From contig CBCTCU010000023.1 in the NCBI GenBank assembly GCA_965145485.1, forward strand, positions 1 to 46,723: a DNA stretch of 46,723 bases, given 5' to 3'. The DNA is from CABQCM01 sp965145485 (GTDB lineage Bacteria; Bacillota; Clostridia; Oscillospirales; Acutalibacteraceae). The position numbers and the translations under genes are program-made. The notes under the pieces are model-generated. The model did no database searches and had not been told where the DNA came from. It worked only from the letters and a program-made list of their open reading frames with translations. Within the stretch, counting starts at the first letter, position 1. Every line of letters begins with the position of its first letter. This document shows, piece after piece, positions 8,370 to 17,652 of this stretch.

Positions 8370-9374
8370 TTAATCGACAAAGACGTTTTCCACCTCATGC
8401 TTTTTGGGACGCGTCATCAGTCTGGCGACCGCCTGGTGGACGTCGGCCCCTTCGTACAGCACCCTATAGAGCTGCTCGGTGATGGGCATCTCCACCCCCT
8501 GGCGCAGCGCGAGGGAACGGGCGGCGCGAACGGCATGATAGCCCTCCACCGTCATGCCCACCTTGGCAAGCGCCTGCTCGGCTGTCAGTCCCTGCCCAAG
8601 AGCAATTCCGAACCGGCGGTTGCGGCTGTGCTGCGAGATGCAGGTGACCACCAGGTCGCCAATCCCAGCCAGGCCGGCAAAGGTGGATTCCTTAGCCCCC
8701 AGGCTGTGCCCCAGCCGCGCGATTTCACTCAGGCCCCGGGTAATGAGCGCAGCCATGGCGTTATCGCCCAACCCCATGCCGGCGAGTATGCCAGCTGCCA
8801 CGGCAATGATATTTTTCAGCGCCCCTGCAAGCTGCACACCGACCATATCGTCGTTGGTGTAAACCCGCAGGGTGTCGTTCATTACAACCTCCTGCACAAA
8901 CAGGGCCGTCTGGCGGTCGCGTGCGGCGGCGACCACCGTCGTCGGCACCCCGCGCGCCACCTCCTCTGCGTGGGACGGGCCCGACAAAACGGCCGAGCGG
9001 CAGGAGGGCAGCTCCTCCTCAATGCACTCGCACATCAGCTTGGTGGTGGACAGCTCAATCCCCTTGGCTGCATCGACGACCACGGCGCCCGCCGGCAAAA
9101 TACCCGACAGCTTGCGCGCCGTCTCGCGAACGGCGACCGATGGCACCACCATCATCACCAGATCGCACGTCCGGACGCAGTCGAGAGAGGTAGTAAACAA
9201 AACCTTCTCTGGAATACGCACCCCCGGCAGAAGCTTGTCGTTCCCCCGAAATTGCCGGAGATGGTCGATTTCCTCCTCAAACGGGGACCATATGGTTACG
9301 TCGTTTTCTCCACACAGGGCAACTGCCAGCGCGCAGCCCCAGCCGCCGGCCCCCAGCACGACTACCTTTGCCAT
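8370..9374 (-). CDS. gpsA: Glycerol-3-phosphate dehydrogenase [NAD(P)+]
   Basis: This 334-residue cytoplasmic enzyme reduces dihydroxyacetone phosphate to sn-glycerol 3-phosphate, the backbone for phospholipids. The Rossmann motif LGAGGWGCALAVAL lies at residues 6-19. Further family motifs are VDAAKGIEL near 98, LSGPSHAEEVARG near 130 and GALKNIIAVAAG near 182, the last with the conserved catalytic lysine. The length is normal. The ATG at 9374 follows GGATGGAG. It is followed upstream on the same strand by plsY, which uses its product. The 151-bp spacer between them holds a weak hairpin (TTTTGCC/GGCAAAA, 9460-9480) and a minus-strand TATAAT (9426-9431) without a good -35 box, so gpsA may also be transcribed separately. 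Confidence 0.97.
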   Translation of the reverse strand: MAKVVVLGAGGWGCALAVALCGENDVTIWSPFEEEIDHLRQFRGNDKLLPGVRIPEKVLFTTSLDCVRTCDLVMMVVPSVAVRETARKLSGILPAGAVVVDAAKGIELSTTKLMCECIEEELPSCRSAVLSGPSHAEEVARGVPTTVVAAARDRQTALFVQEVVMNDTLRVYTNDDMVGVQLAGALKNIIAVAAGILAGMGLGDNAMAALITRGLSEIARLGHSLGAKESTFAGLAGIGDLVVTCISQHSRNRRFGIALGQGLTAEQALAKVGMTVEGYHAVRAARSLALRQGVEMPITEQLYRVLYEGADVHQAVARLMTRPKKHEVENVFVD

Positions 9375-9525
9375 TCTCCATCCATCCTTTCCGCCATCCC
9401 CGCCGTAGCCGGCGGCAGCAAAGACATTATAAACTGCCTGGTATGAGAAAAAACATGGTTTTTGCCTCCATGCGGCAAAAGATTCACAGCGCTATGCCCA
9501 GCCCCACTCCGCGAAGCAAGTAGGC

Positions 9526-10269
9526 TCAAGAATGCTTTTTCTTTATAAAAAATTTCTTCTCCTCGCCTTTGCAGATTCGGACGATATTGTCCTTATGCTT
9601 GATAATCACAATGATCCCAAACAGCGCCGCAGCCAGCGTGCGGAACCACAATAATGGCAGCCCAAACAGCGTGATCGACTCCGCCTGGGGAGCGGGGGTG
9701 AAAAAGGCATACAGCAGATAAGTGACAATCGGATAGGATACGGCGGCGGCAATCGAGGCGGCCGAAACCATGCGCGAAAGCAACAGCACGATCAGGAAAA
9801 CGCCCAGCAGGATGAGCGCGCACCTCCAGTCGAGCACGCAGATCATCCCGAGGCTGACGAGCACCCCTTTCCCCCCTTTAAAGCCAAAGAAGATGGGATA
9901 AATATGCCCGATCACGCAGCACAGCCCACATACCGTGGCGCCATAAACCGGGTCAAGCCCGGCAGCATACCTCGCCGGGTCGGGCGAGATCTGCACAACC
10001 AGCCAGGTCAGCACATAGTACCCCAAGAAAACCGCCACCGCGGCCTTGAGCACGTCAAACGCCAGCGTCAACAGACCCGGCGCCATGCCGGCGGTCCGCA
10101 TCACGTTGGTCATGCCGGCATTGCCGCTGCCGTGCGACCGGACATCGGTATGTGCGAACTTTCGGGTGAAAATCACCGCAAAGCTGATCGATCCCAAGAG
10201 ATAGCTGACAAGGCCGAACAGCACGAACAGCACAAACACGCTCAACCCAAACGGCATGACAAAAAACAT
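9526..10269 (-). CDS. plsY: Glycerol-3-phosphate acyltransferase PlsY
   Basis: This 247-residue multi-spanning membrane enzyme acylates glycerol 3-phosphate from acyl-phosphate, the first step of phosphatidic acid synthesis in Firmicutes. Several hydrophobic segments are visible from residue 8 onward. The three PlsY motifs are present: YLLGSISFAV and SHGSGNAGMTNVMRT near the N-terminus, and GHIYPIFFGFKGGKGV near the middle. The start chosen is the ATG at 10269 (MFFVMPFG), which has GGAAG at a 6-base spacing; an in-frame ATG 21 codons upstream adds a polar stretch without similarity. It is somewhat longer than the usual 200-215 residues, mainly in the central loop and the lysine-rich C-terminus. 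Confidence 0.95.
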   Translation of the reverse strand: MFFVMPFGLSVFVLFVLFGLVSYLLGSISFAVIFTRKFAHTDVRSHGSGNAGMTNVMRTAGMAPGLLTLAFDVLKAAVAVFLGYYVLTWLVVQISPDPARYAAGLDPVYGATVCGLCCVIGHIYPIFFGFKGGKGVLVSLGMICVLDWRCALILLGVFLIVLLLSRMVSAASIAAAVSYPIVTYLLYAFFTPAPQAESITLFGLPLLWFRTLAAALFGIIVIIKHKDNIVRICKGEEKKFFIKKKHS

Positions 10270-10621
10270 TCCCTTCTTCCAACAGATAGACGTTCCCAAG
10301 CGAATCGCCGCCACGCGTCCCCGCAATGGCACGCCAGCACAGCAGCCCCAGCGGACGTCGTCCGGCGCACTGGGATATCAAAAAAAGCATCAAATGGAAC
10401 AGAACACTGGCAACGCAGGCTGTTCCCCGATTCAGCGCGCGGCCACCCGGTTTTGACCAGACGCACTCCCGTACTTCAGCGCACTATAGGCGCGTCCCAT
10501 CCCCATCGAATAAGGCAACCGCCCAAAACATCGGTGATAGGCAGGCTGCAGAGCGTCGGCATTCACCGCCGGCGCGCCGATAGCCGTTCTCCGGCCCGCA
10601 GGGGCTGGAGCGGCAGGTTGG
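10270..10621. other. plsY-der spacer, no gene recognised
   Basis: 352 bp. No open frame with a ribosome site, no well-spaced promoter boxes and no terminator with a U-tract were found on either strand. Confidence 0.5.
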
Positions 10622-11950
10622 TCATTCCGCCCGCCCACGCACGACGATGCGCACCGGCGTACCCTCGAGCCCAAAGGTTTCGCGGATCTGGTTTTCCAGG
10701 TACCGCTGATAGGAAAAATGGAACAATTCAGGATCGTTACAGAAAAAAACAAAGGTGGGCGGACGGGTCGAAGCCTGCGTGACGTAGTAGATTTTCAGCC
10801 GCCGGCCCTTGTCGGTAGGGGGCTGCACACGGGCGGTCGCGTCGGCGAGCAGATCGTTGAGCATGCCGGTGGAGATGCGCATGGCGTTCTGGCCGTTGAC
10901 AAACTGGATCAGCTCAAACAGGCGATCCACCCGCTGCCCGGTTTTTGCCGAGATAAACACGATGGGCACATAGGACATAAAGGCCAAATCGTCCATCAGC
11001 GACTTGCGCATGCGGCTCATCGTTTTATCGTCCTTATCGACCGCATCCCACTTATTGACCGCAACAATGCAGCCCTTGCCCTGCTCATGGGCCATGCCGG
11101 CCACCTTGGCGTCCTGCTCGGTAAAGCCCTCGGTGCCGTCGATGAGGATCAGGCAGACGTCGCAACGCTCAACCGCCATGCGCGCGCGCAGGATGCTGTA
11201 TTTTTCAATCACGTCCTGCGCCTTGCTCACCCGGCTTTTCCGGCGCAGGCCGGCCGTATCGATAAAAACAAAGGCCCCGTGCTCGTTTTCCACCCTCGAA
11301 TCCACAGCGTCGCGGGTCGTACCGGCGATGGAGGAGACGATCGAGCGCTCCTCCCCCGCGATGCAGTTGACCAGCGAGGATTTGCCCACGTTGGGTTTCC
11401 CGATGATGGCCACCCGTATGGCGTCGTCCTCTTCCTCTTCGGCTGGTTGTTCGGGCAGATGCTCGAAAACCGCGTCGAGCAGATCCCCTGTGCCGTGCCC
11501 GTGCACCGCCGACACCTCGACGGGATCACCCAGGCCCAGGTTGTAAAATTCGTAAAACTCCGCAGGAGGCTCCCCCAATGCGTCGCATTTGTTGACGCAC
11601 AGGACGACCGGCTTGCCGCTCTTTTTGAGCATGGCCGCCACTTCCTGATCGGTGGCCACCACCCCCGCGGTGAGGTCGGTCACCATGATAATGACGTCGG
11701 CCAGCTCAATGGCGAGCTCGGCTTGCCGGCGCATCTGGGTGAGGATGATATCATCCGACGCGGGCTCAATACCGCCGGTGTCCACCAGGCTGACCACACG
11801 GCCGCGCCATTCGGTATCGGCATAAATGCGGTCCCGGGTGACCCCGGGCGTGTCGTCTACAATGGCCAGGCGGCGTCCGATTATTTTATTGAACAGGGTG
11901 GATTTGCCCACGTTAGGGCGTCCAACCACAGCAATCAGCGGTTTGTCCAT
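10622..11950 (-). CDS. der: GTPase Der (EngA), 50S ribosome assembly
   Basis: This 442-residue protein has two G domains in tandem and a C-terminal KH-like domain, the architecture unique to Der/EngA, which is essential for 50S subunit maturation. The first G1 motif GRPNVGKSTLFNK starts at residue 11 and is followed by DTGG near 56 and NKCD near 117. The second G1 motif GKPNVGKSSLVN lies near 184, with DTAG near 229 and NKWD near 297. The ATG at 11950 follows GGGAGAAG. It sits in the clostridial order DUF512-der-plsY-gpsA, with spacers of more than 300 bp on both sides. Confidence 0.98.
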   Translation of the reverse strand: MDKPLIAVVGRPNVGKSTLFNKIIGRRLAIVDDTPGVTRDRIYADTEWRGRVVSLVDTGGIEPASDDIILTQMRRQAELAIELADVIIMVTDLTAGVVATDQEVAAMLKKSGKPVVLCVNKCDALGEPPAEFYEFYNLGLGDPVEVSAVHGHGTGDLLDAVFEHLPEQPAEEEEDDAIRVAIIGKPNVGKSSLVNCIAGEERSIVSSIAGTTRDAVDSRVENEHGAFVFIDTAGLRRKSRVSKAQDVIEKYSILRARMAVERCDVCLILIDGTEGFTEQDAKVAGMAHEQGKGCIVAVNKWDAVDKDDKTMSRMRKSLMDDLAFMSYVPIVFISAKTGQRVDRLFELIQFVNGQNAMRISTGMLNDLLADATARVQPPTDKGRRLKIYYVTQASTRPPTFVFFCNDPELFHFSYQRYLENQIRETFGLEGTPVRIVVRGRAE

Positions 11951-12280
11951 TGTCTTCTCCCTTCAAGCGGCGCAGCGCCCCGCTTGCGCCGGGCCAGGGC
12001 AAAGCCACAAGGCCTTCCCTTCCAAAGCACCAGGTTTGAACCGAACCCGTGCGGTTTGATCCTGCGTCCGCCAGGACGCAACGTTATATCGTCTCTTTCA
12101 GACGCGGTATGGAATGGCCGGCTTTGCCGTCCACCCCGCCCCCCCGACCGGATCGCTGCACAACCAGCCGGCCGGCAAGCCGCATATTCCCTGCCGGGGA
12201 ATGCCGCATCCGGTCCCGGGGACATGCGGGCTTTCTGGCCCAAGCCCCGCGTTCGATTCTGCATCCATCTCAGTTTGCCG
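11951..12280. other. DUF512-der spacer, no gene recognised
   Basis: 330 GC-rich bp between two genes that normally lie close together. Open frames crossing it on both strands lack ribosome sites and show no recognisable protein. No repeat of another spacer in this window was noticed in it. Confidence 0.5.
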
Positions 12281-13588
12281 TCATCCACGATCCCCCGTCA
12301 GGGCGCGAAGCAGGCTCTCGGCCTCTCCCCCCACCGGGGTCACCTTTACGCCAAGGGCATCCTCGACCTCTTGCAGCGAGCAATCGTCCAAAAAAAGGTC
12401 GCCCTCGCGTCGCAGCATGCTCGAGGGGATGAGCAGCTCGTCATAGAGAGGGCGCCCCTTGAGCTGCCGGATTAAGTCGCTGCCGGTTACCAGCCCCGCC
12501 ACGTTGATGAGCGGGCCAAAGAAATCGTTGCGGACGGCATAGACGTGGCAAGTTAAATTATGCCACTTCCGATGCGTTTCGTCAACCAGTTTTTGCATCA
12601 GGGGCGCAGCGCCCTCCCCGGTCGCCAGGCTGACGCGGCGCACCCGGTCATCCGGGCTTGCCTTGGATAGCAGGGCGCGGTAGTCGTCGCGCAGCAGCGA
12701 CCACATGCCCACCCCGTTTTCGAGCTGAGCGAATTCCTCGTAAAAATCGCTGTGCGGCGGCTCACGCCCGGCCTTGAGATAAAATTCGTCGGCGGGATAG
12801 CACAGCCGGGTGCCGTGCTCGCGTACAAAAGCGTCGCCAAAGGCTTCCATACGTTCGATCACATCCGCCGCCCCTTGGGCTGAAAAAGGCGACAGCTCTT
12901 CCAACCCTTCGCGGAACCTGGTCAGCCCTACTGGCACAGCGGCCACCGACTGCACCGCCGGATAGAGCTGCGACAGGTCACGCAGAGTACGGCTGAGCTC
13001 TTCCCCGTCGTTGAAACCGGGACAGAGCACAAGTTGGCAGTTAAGCTTCAGCCCCGCCTCAGCAAACCGAGGAAGATAGGCAAGCACCTCCCCCGCATGC
13101 TTGTTTTTCATCATGCGCACCCGCAGCGCGGGATTGGTGGTGTGCACCGAGACGTTGATGGGGCTCAGGTGCAGCTCGATGATGCGCTCGACCTCCCTTT
13201 CGGTGAGATTGGTCATGGTGATATAATTGCCGAACAGAAAAGACAGGCGGTCGTCGTCGTCCTTAAAATACAGGCTGTCGCGCAGTCCCGGGGGCATCTG
13301 ATCGATAAAGCAGAAAATACATTTGTTTTTGCAGGACCGCTGCCCGTCCATTAGATAGGTGTCAAATTCCAGGCCAAGCTCGTCGTATTCCCCCTTGCGC
13401 AGGCGGACGGTTTTCTCTTTCCCCCCGCGGCGGAAGGCGATGCAAAGCTTCTCCTCCAACAAGGCGTACCGGTAATCGAGCACGTCGATGATTTCGCGCC
13501 CATTCACGGCCAGCAGCTCGTCGCCGGGGCGCAGGCCCGCGCGCCCGGCAGGCGATCCTTTTTGTACATCCCGAACAATGACCGACAT
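12281..13588 (-). CDS. DUF512 protein: PDZ domain plus radical SAM-like domain
   Basis: This 435-residue protein has an N-terminal PDZ-like domain (about residues 1-65, GSPAGRAGLRPGDELLAVNG), then the cysteine motif CKNKCIFC (C86, C90, C93), a CX3CX2C cluster of radical SAM type, then an Elp3-like domain and the C-terminal DUF512 domain. The family is widespread in Clostridia next to der, and its reaction is not established. The start chosen is the ATG at 13588 (MSVIVRD), which follows GAGGTGG at a normal distance; an ATG ten codons upstream lacks a site. An iron-sulfur cluster is inferred from the cysteines. Confidence 0.9.
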   Translation of the reverse strand: MSVIVRDVQKGSPAGRAGLRPGDELLAVNGREIIDVLDYRYALLEEKLCIAFRRGGKEKTVRLRKGEYDELGLEFDTYLMDGQRSCKNKCIFCFIDQMPPGLRDSLYFKDDDDRLSFLFGNYITMTNLTEREVERIIELHLSPINVSVHTTNPALRVRMMKNKHAGEVLAYLPRFAEAGLKLNCQLVLCPGFNDGEELSRTLRDLSQLYPAVQSVAAVPVGLTRFREGLEELSPFSAQGAADVIERMEAFGDAFVREHGTRLCYPADEFYLKAGREPPHSDFYEEFAQLENGVGMWSLLRDDYRALLSKASPDDRVRRVSLATGEGAAPLMQKLVDETHRKWHNLTCHVYAVRNDFFGPLINVAGLVTGSDLIRQLKGRPLYDELLIPSSMLRREGDLFLDDCSLQEVEDALGVKVTPVGGEAESLLRALTGDRG

Positions 13589-13802
13589 CCTACACCACCT
13601 CACATAATAAGATACCACGTTTCTCCATCCGGTATCCGCAGGCCCTGTGACCCTGCAACACCACCGTCATAGGACAACAGGGCCAGGCACGCTGTTTATC
13701 ACGCCGCCCTGCTGCCCACCTTCATCCCGGCGGCCTGATTTTACATAACCGGCCGGAAGCGCCCGTTAAAAAGGGGGCACGTCGCCTACCGCCGGTAAAA
13801 TT

Positions 13803-13834
13803 AAAAAAAAATAGAGAAGGATTGCTCCTCCTCT
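13803..13834 (-). terminator. Intrinsic terminator after rpmF
   Basis: On the minus strand a 9-bp stem (AGAGGAGGA/TCCTTCTCT, one G-U pair) with a GCAA loop is followed by A and nine T residues. It starts 17 bp after the rpmF stop. This closes the yceD-rpmF unit and separates it from the DUF512 gene. Confidence 0.88.
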
Positions 13835-13850
13835 GTTTTTTCGCGTAGCA

Positions 13851-14033
13851 TTACGCCTCTTTCTTCATCACTTCTCTGCCGTTGTAATAACCGCAGGCAG
13901 TGCAAACCCGGTGCGGACGCTTGTATTCGCCGCACTTGGGGCAGGTAACCAGCGTGGGAGCATCCAGCTTCCAGACATTGGAGCGACGCTTATCCCTCCG
14001 GGTTTTGGATATTTTTCTCTTTGGTACCGCCAT
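13851..14033 (-). CDS. rpmF: 50S ribosomal protein L32
   Basis: This 60-residue ribosomal protein has the family start MAVPKRKISKTRRDKRRS and a zinc-ribbon pair CPKCGEY and CTACGYY. The presence of all four cysteines marks the zinc-binding form. The ATG at 14033 follows AAGGAGG at a good distance; an in-frame ATG three codons earlier lies over that site and is rejected. It is co-transcribed with yceD, as in most bacteria, and ends in a strong terminator. Confidence 0.98.
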   Translation of the reverse strand: MAVPKRKISKTRRDKRRSNVWKLDAPTLVTCPKCGEYKRPHRVCTACGYYNGREVMKKEA

Positions 14034-14063
14034 TGTCAGCACCTCCTTAACTATCGAAGTCCC

Positions 14064-14564
14064 TTATTCTGATTCCAGCAGCTGCCTGAGGCTTTCCAAT
14101 CTGGGATCGGTCTGCCTGGTGTCGCAGCCGCAATCGCCGTCATTGAGATCCTTACCGCATTGCGGGCAAAGGCCGCGGCAACTCTCCTTACACAGGAATT
14201 TGGACGGAAGGGCGAGTATAATATCGCTCTCGGCGAGCTCGGAAACATCCAGGCGCATGTCCTCCACCAGGATAAGCTCGTCGTTATCTTCCTGGTTGAG
14301 GGAGGTGACCAGCACGTGCTGCATCGGTATGGCCATCGGCCGCCTCACATCCCGCTGGCACCGGTCGCAGGGGGAGCAATACACCGCATTGGCCTGCGCG
14401 CGAAGCTCAACCACACCGGCCTGATTCTCTACCCTGCCGCAAATCTCGATCGCCTGGGGAAAGGGATAAATCCCCCCACGGTCAAAGCCGGACATATCGA
14501 GAGAAAATGAAAAGGGCAGGCTCTGCTGCTCACCGGCAAAAACACCTTGCAGGTCAAGGACCAT
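14064..14564 (-). CDS. yceD: YceD (DUF177) family protein, 23S rRNA accumulation protein
   Basis: This 166-residue DUF177 protein lies directly upstream of rpmF, a near-universal pairing. It contains two cysteine groups, CSPCDRC near residue 63 and CKESCRGLCPQCGKDL near 125, the latter being the family signature. In E. coli YceD affects 23S rRNA levels; the molecular role is not settled. The ATG at 14564 follows TGAGGTGAGAG and is driven by a consensus promoter 29-57 bp upstream. The gap to rpmF is 30 bp. Confidence 0.92.
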   Translation of the reverse strand: MVLDLQGVFAGEQQSLPFSFSLDMSGFDRGGIYPFPQAIEICGRVENQAGVVELRAQANAVYCSPCDRCQRDVRRPMAIPMQHVLVTSLNQEDNDELILVEDMRLDVSELAESDIILALPSKFLCKESCRGLCPQCGKDLNDGDCGCDTRQTDPRLESLRQLLESE

Positions 14565-14592
14565 ACTCTCACCTCATAATGTCGCACAAGCT

Positions 14593-14621
14593 ATTATACT
14601 GCCCGCACCTCCCTTTGTCAA
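14593..14621 (-). promoter_or_regulatory. Consensus sigma-A promoter of yceD-rpmF
   Basis: On the minus strand TTGACA and TATAAT match the consensus at all 12 positions and are separated by 17 bases. This is the strongest promoter in the window and fits high expression of a ribosomal protein gene. Confidence 0.9.
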
Positions 14622-14659
14622 GCGTTTGGGACAACAATTTTTGTAATAGGACAACATAC

Positions 14660-14695
14660 CGTCGGCCCGGGCCATTCAAACTGCCCAGGCCGACG
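14660..14695 (-). terminator. Strong hairpin downstream of the alpha-mannosidase gene
   Basis: A 13-bp stem (one G-U pair; arms 14660-14672 and 14683-14695) with a 10-base loop lies 14 bp after the GH38 stop, just before the yceD promoter. It has no U-tract after the stem on the minus strand, so termination is likely but not certain. Confidence 0.45.
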
Positions 14696-14708
14696 AACAA
14701 AACCAGTA

Positions 14709-17405
14709 TTATCGAATGATAAAGGAGCGGATCTCCTTTGGCTTCATGCAGAAGTTCAGCTCATTTTCTCCCAGCTTCTCGCCCACCGTCTCATCCATGC
14801 GGCTGTTATAGATCGTACCGCGAATGGCGAGCCTGGCCTCGCGCGCCTTGCTGGAATAATTGCACACGCGCACCAGCAGGCCCGATTCGTCCTCCAGCTT
14901 CTTGAAGGCGGTAACGGTAACGCCGTCCCCCTCGACCTTCAGCGCGGACTGTCCGCTCTCGACGCGAACCGCCTCGTACGGGTCGGGCAGGTAGAATACC
15001 TCGGCCAGGCTGGTGTCCTGCACGGCGCTGCGGCCGCCCGAAAGCTTGGTGATGTCCACCGAGCCGTAGTCGGCCACCAGCGGGTTGCGCATCAGCTTGG
15101 CTTTGAGCGGAAGGTTGGCCTCGATCAGGCAGCCGTTAAAGGAAGCCAGGCCGAATTCCCCCGAAAGGGGGCGCAGGCACTGGTTCTCCGGGCAGGTCCA
15201 GGTGTCGGTGCGGCGCATCTTGGCCCCGTCGATGATGCCGGTCGAGCGCACCAGGGTATAAGCCAGCGTCTCGCCGTCGGGCAGCAGCTCATACTCCATA
15301 TTGCCCTTGGTGTAGACCACGACGCCCTTGCCCTCCTGCGACACGCAGGCAAAGGAGGTGCTGGGATGCACCGGGGACATGGTATCGGGATAATTCTGAT
15401 CCGGCCCGTTGCAGATCACGTCGTAGGGGATATCGGCATAGCTGTGGTCGCTCCTCAGGCCGGTCTTAATCAGCAGGCGCAGCCGGTGATCCATCGAGCG
15501 GTTGGTGAAGGCGTAGGAAAGACCAAAGTGGTCGCTGCCGCGCTCGGCGGTAATGGTGATAGCCACATCAAAGGTCTCGGTGCGGTCGCTGCGTCGGTCG
15601 GCGGGGATATCGAACTCGGCGGGCAGGCGCATCTCGTTGTGAATGCACACGCTCTTGCGCAAATCGTTCCACTCAACCACTTCGGCGCGGCGCACCATCG
15701 CATCGGACAAAATGGCCGGCTCGGCAACCGGGTGATAGGTATAGGCGTTGCCCACGTCGGCCGTATCCTCCAGCAGCAGGCAGTCCTCGACCACGCGGCC
15801 GTCGTTGGCGTATGTCGCGTCGACGCGGCCGTCCTTATGTACCTTCAAGGTCAGCTCGCCGGCCGACAGCTCGACCGCATCCTCCATCTCGCCATCGCAG
15901 GCGGGCAGCATAGCCGCTTCGCCCGCTGCCGGGCGCACAAGGAAGGCGCGCACCGACATGGGGGGCACCTCGCCGGCGTAGAAGAGGATGGTGTACTCAT
16001 CCACGTCGATGTTGCCAGGCAGGTTGATGGGGGTAAAGACGTTGAGCAGTGCGGGCCGCTTGGCAAGCACGAGGTAATCCACCCGGTTCCCCTCGTCGTC
16101 GAACAATTCAAAATTGCCCACCCCGTCGGCCTGCGGGAACATGACCTTGGTCTGCACCAGCCCGGCCTGAGCGGCCTCGGTGGTATTGAACACGGTCAGG
16201 ATATAGTCGTTTTTGGTGGCGTCTTTGAGCGCCATATGTCTGGTAAACAGCTGCATTCCACGGCTAAAGATATTGTCGGTATAATCCTTCAGGCGGGAAT
16301 AATTGTCCTCCATATGGGCGTGAACTGCATCGCAGCTGCACCCGCAGATGGAATCGTGGGGATGGTTTTGAATAAGCTTTTTCCAGAAATATTTGAGATA
16401 ATCGCTCGGATAGCTGCCCGCGAAGCCCATCTGCTCGGCCATGGCGTACAGGGGCTCGATACGGCACTCCAGGGCGTTTTGGGCCTCGGTATTGGCCTGC
16501 TTGAGGTAAACGCGGGAGGAAAGCGTCCCCTGCAGCACCTCGTAATCGCCGCCCATGCGCAGCTCGCCGCTGCGGGTTTCGAGCGAGATCTTGTTGTCTT
16601 CAATATATTTTTTCACGTCCCGGCAATAGTCGTCCATCCGGTATTGCTTGATGACCTTGCCCTCGGGCAGGCGCTTTTGCACCTGCTCCAAAATGGGCAG
16701 AAGATTATCCTGCGCCTCAAGATGGTCGACACCGTTCATCAGCAGCAGATAGGGGGTTACCGCCCAGCCCTCAAACTGCTCCTCGCACAGCTCGGCCAGA
16801 CGGACCGCCTTATCGATATCCTCCGAAAAGCGCTGGGCGTTGTTGTACCAGAAGGTCATGTGGATGGCCAGCATCTTGGAGCCGTCGGCCCCTTCCCATA
16901 TAAACTCGGGAGCCATGCGTACCCGCTCGCGGGTGCCGTCCTCTTTCTTCACCATTTTGGCCAGGCCGCGGCCAAAGATGAAGGTATCCATGCCAAACTG
17001 CTGGAAGATCTGCGGCAGCTGCGAAATATTCCCGAACTGGTCGGGCGCATAGGCCACCATGGTCGAATCGCCAAAATCCTGCGCCAGATGGATACCGGTC
17101 AGCAGGTTGCGCACGGTCGACTCGCCCGAGGTCAGATAAAAATCGTTTTGCACATACCAGGGCCCGATGAGCAGACGCCCCTCCTGCACGCGCTGCCGGA
17201 TCTCCTCCCGCTTGCCCGGGCGGATTTCCAGATAATCCTCGAGCACAATGGTCTGCGCGTCGAGATGGAATATGTATTCGGGATACTTTTTGAGGGTTTC
17301 CAGGCAGCGGTCCATCAAATCGACCAGCTTAACCCGCATGCCCTCGAGGGATTTGTACCATTCCCGATCCCAGTGGGTATGGGAAATTACAGCAAAAACC
17401 TTCAC
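14709..17405 (-). CDS. GH38 alpha-mannosidase
   Basis: This 898-residue protein shows the GH38 architecture: catalytic barrel, three-helix bundle, then beta-sandwich domains. The zinc site motif SHTHWDREW lies at residues 8-16 (H11 and D13), the nucleophile motif APDQFGN near 120-126 (D122), and NHPHDSICGCS (zinc histidine) further on. No signal peptide is present, so it acts in the cytoplasm on imported manno-oligosaccharides, as bacterial GH38 enzymes that release alpha-mannose do. The GTG at 17405 is chosen because AAAGGA lies 9 bases upstream; a TTG two codons earlier is too close to that site. A candidate promoter lies upstream. Linkage specificity cannot be read from sequence. Confidence 0.93.
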   Translation of the reverse strand: MKVFAVISHTHWDREWYKSLEGMRVKLVDLMDRCLETLKKYPEYIFHLDAQTIVLEDYLEIRPGKREEIRQRVQEGRLLIGPWYVQNDFYLTSGESTVRNLLTGIHLAQDFGDSTMVAYAPDQFGNISQLPQIFQQFGMDTFIFGRGLAKMVKKEDGTRERVRMAPEFIWEGADGSKMLAIHMTFWYNNAQRFSEDIDKAVRLAELCEEQFEGWAVTPYLLLMNGVDHLEAQDNLLPILEQVQKRLPEGKVIKQYRMDDYCRDVKKYIEDNKISLETRSGELRMGGDYEVLQGTLSSRVYLKQANTEAQNALECRIEPLYAMAEQMGFAGSYPSDYLKYFWKKLIQNHPHDSICGCSCDAVHAHMEDNYSRLKDYTDNIFSRGMQLFTRHMALKDATKNDYILTVFNTTEAAQAGLVQTKVMFPQADGVGNFELFDDEGNRVDYLVLAKRPALLNVFTPINLPGNIDVDEYTILFYAGEVPPMSVRAFLVRPAAGEAAMLPACDGEMEDAVELSAGELTLKVHKDGRVDATYANDGRVVEDCLLLEDTADVGNAYTYHPVAEPAILSDAMVRRAEVVEWNDLRKSVCIHNEMRLPAEFDIPADRRSDRTETFDVAITITAERGSDHFGLSYAFTNRSMDHRLRLLIKTGLRSDHSYADIPYDVICNGPDQNYPDTMSPVHPSTSFACVSQEGKGVVVYTKGNMEYELLPDGETLAYTLVRSTGIIDGAKMRRTDTWTCPENQCLRPLSGEFGLASFNGCLIEANLPLKAKLMRNPLVADYGSVDITKLSGGRSAVQDTSLAEVFYLPDPYEAVRVESGQSALKVEGDGVTVTAFKKLEDESGLLVRVCNYSSKAREARLAIRGTIYNSRMDETVGEKLGENELNFCMKPKEIRSFIIR

Positions 17406-17445
17406 TACCAATCATCCTTTCCGTATGGGGCGGAATTTTGTTTTA

Positions 17446-17474
17446 TTTTTACCACACCCCGCTCTAAAAAGCAA
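17446..17474 (-). promoter_or_regulatory. Candidate promoter of the GH38 gene
   Basis: TTGCTT and TAAAAA on the minus strand are spaced by 17 bases, 41 bp upstream of the chosen GTG. The -10 box is only a four-of-six match, so confidence is modest. Confidence 0.4.
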
Positions 17475-17652
17475 GCCCGATCTGTGATGTTTTCCAATTT
17501 ATTTTCCGTCTTTTCGCCGGATGCGGCCCAGCGGCTGATCCGGGCTGCCGCATACGCCCTGGAGCAGGCCGCGCTTCCGGCCGCCGCCGAGCCGAAGGGA
17601 GCCGGAGCGCGAACGGGATAGCGCGCCGCCCCACGCGGCGCCGGCCTGTGGG

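Noticed and set aside
15366..17621. 751-residue frame opposite the GH38 gene
   Set aside because: Antisense to a gene with full catalytic motifs; no protein similarity is apparent.
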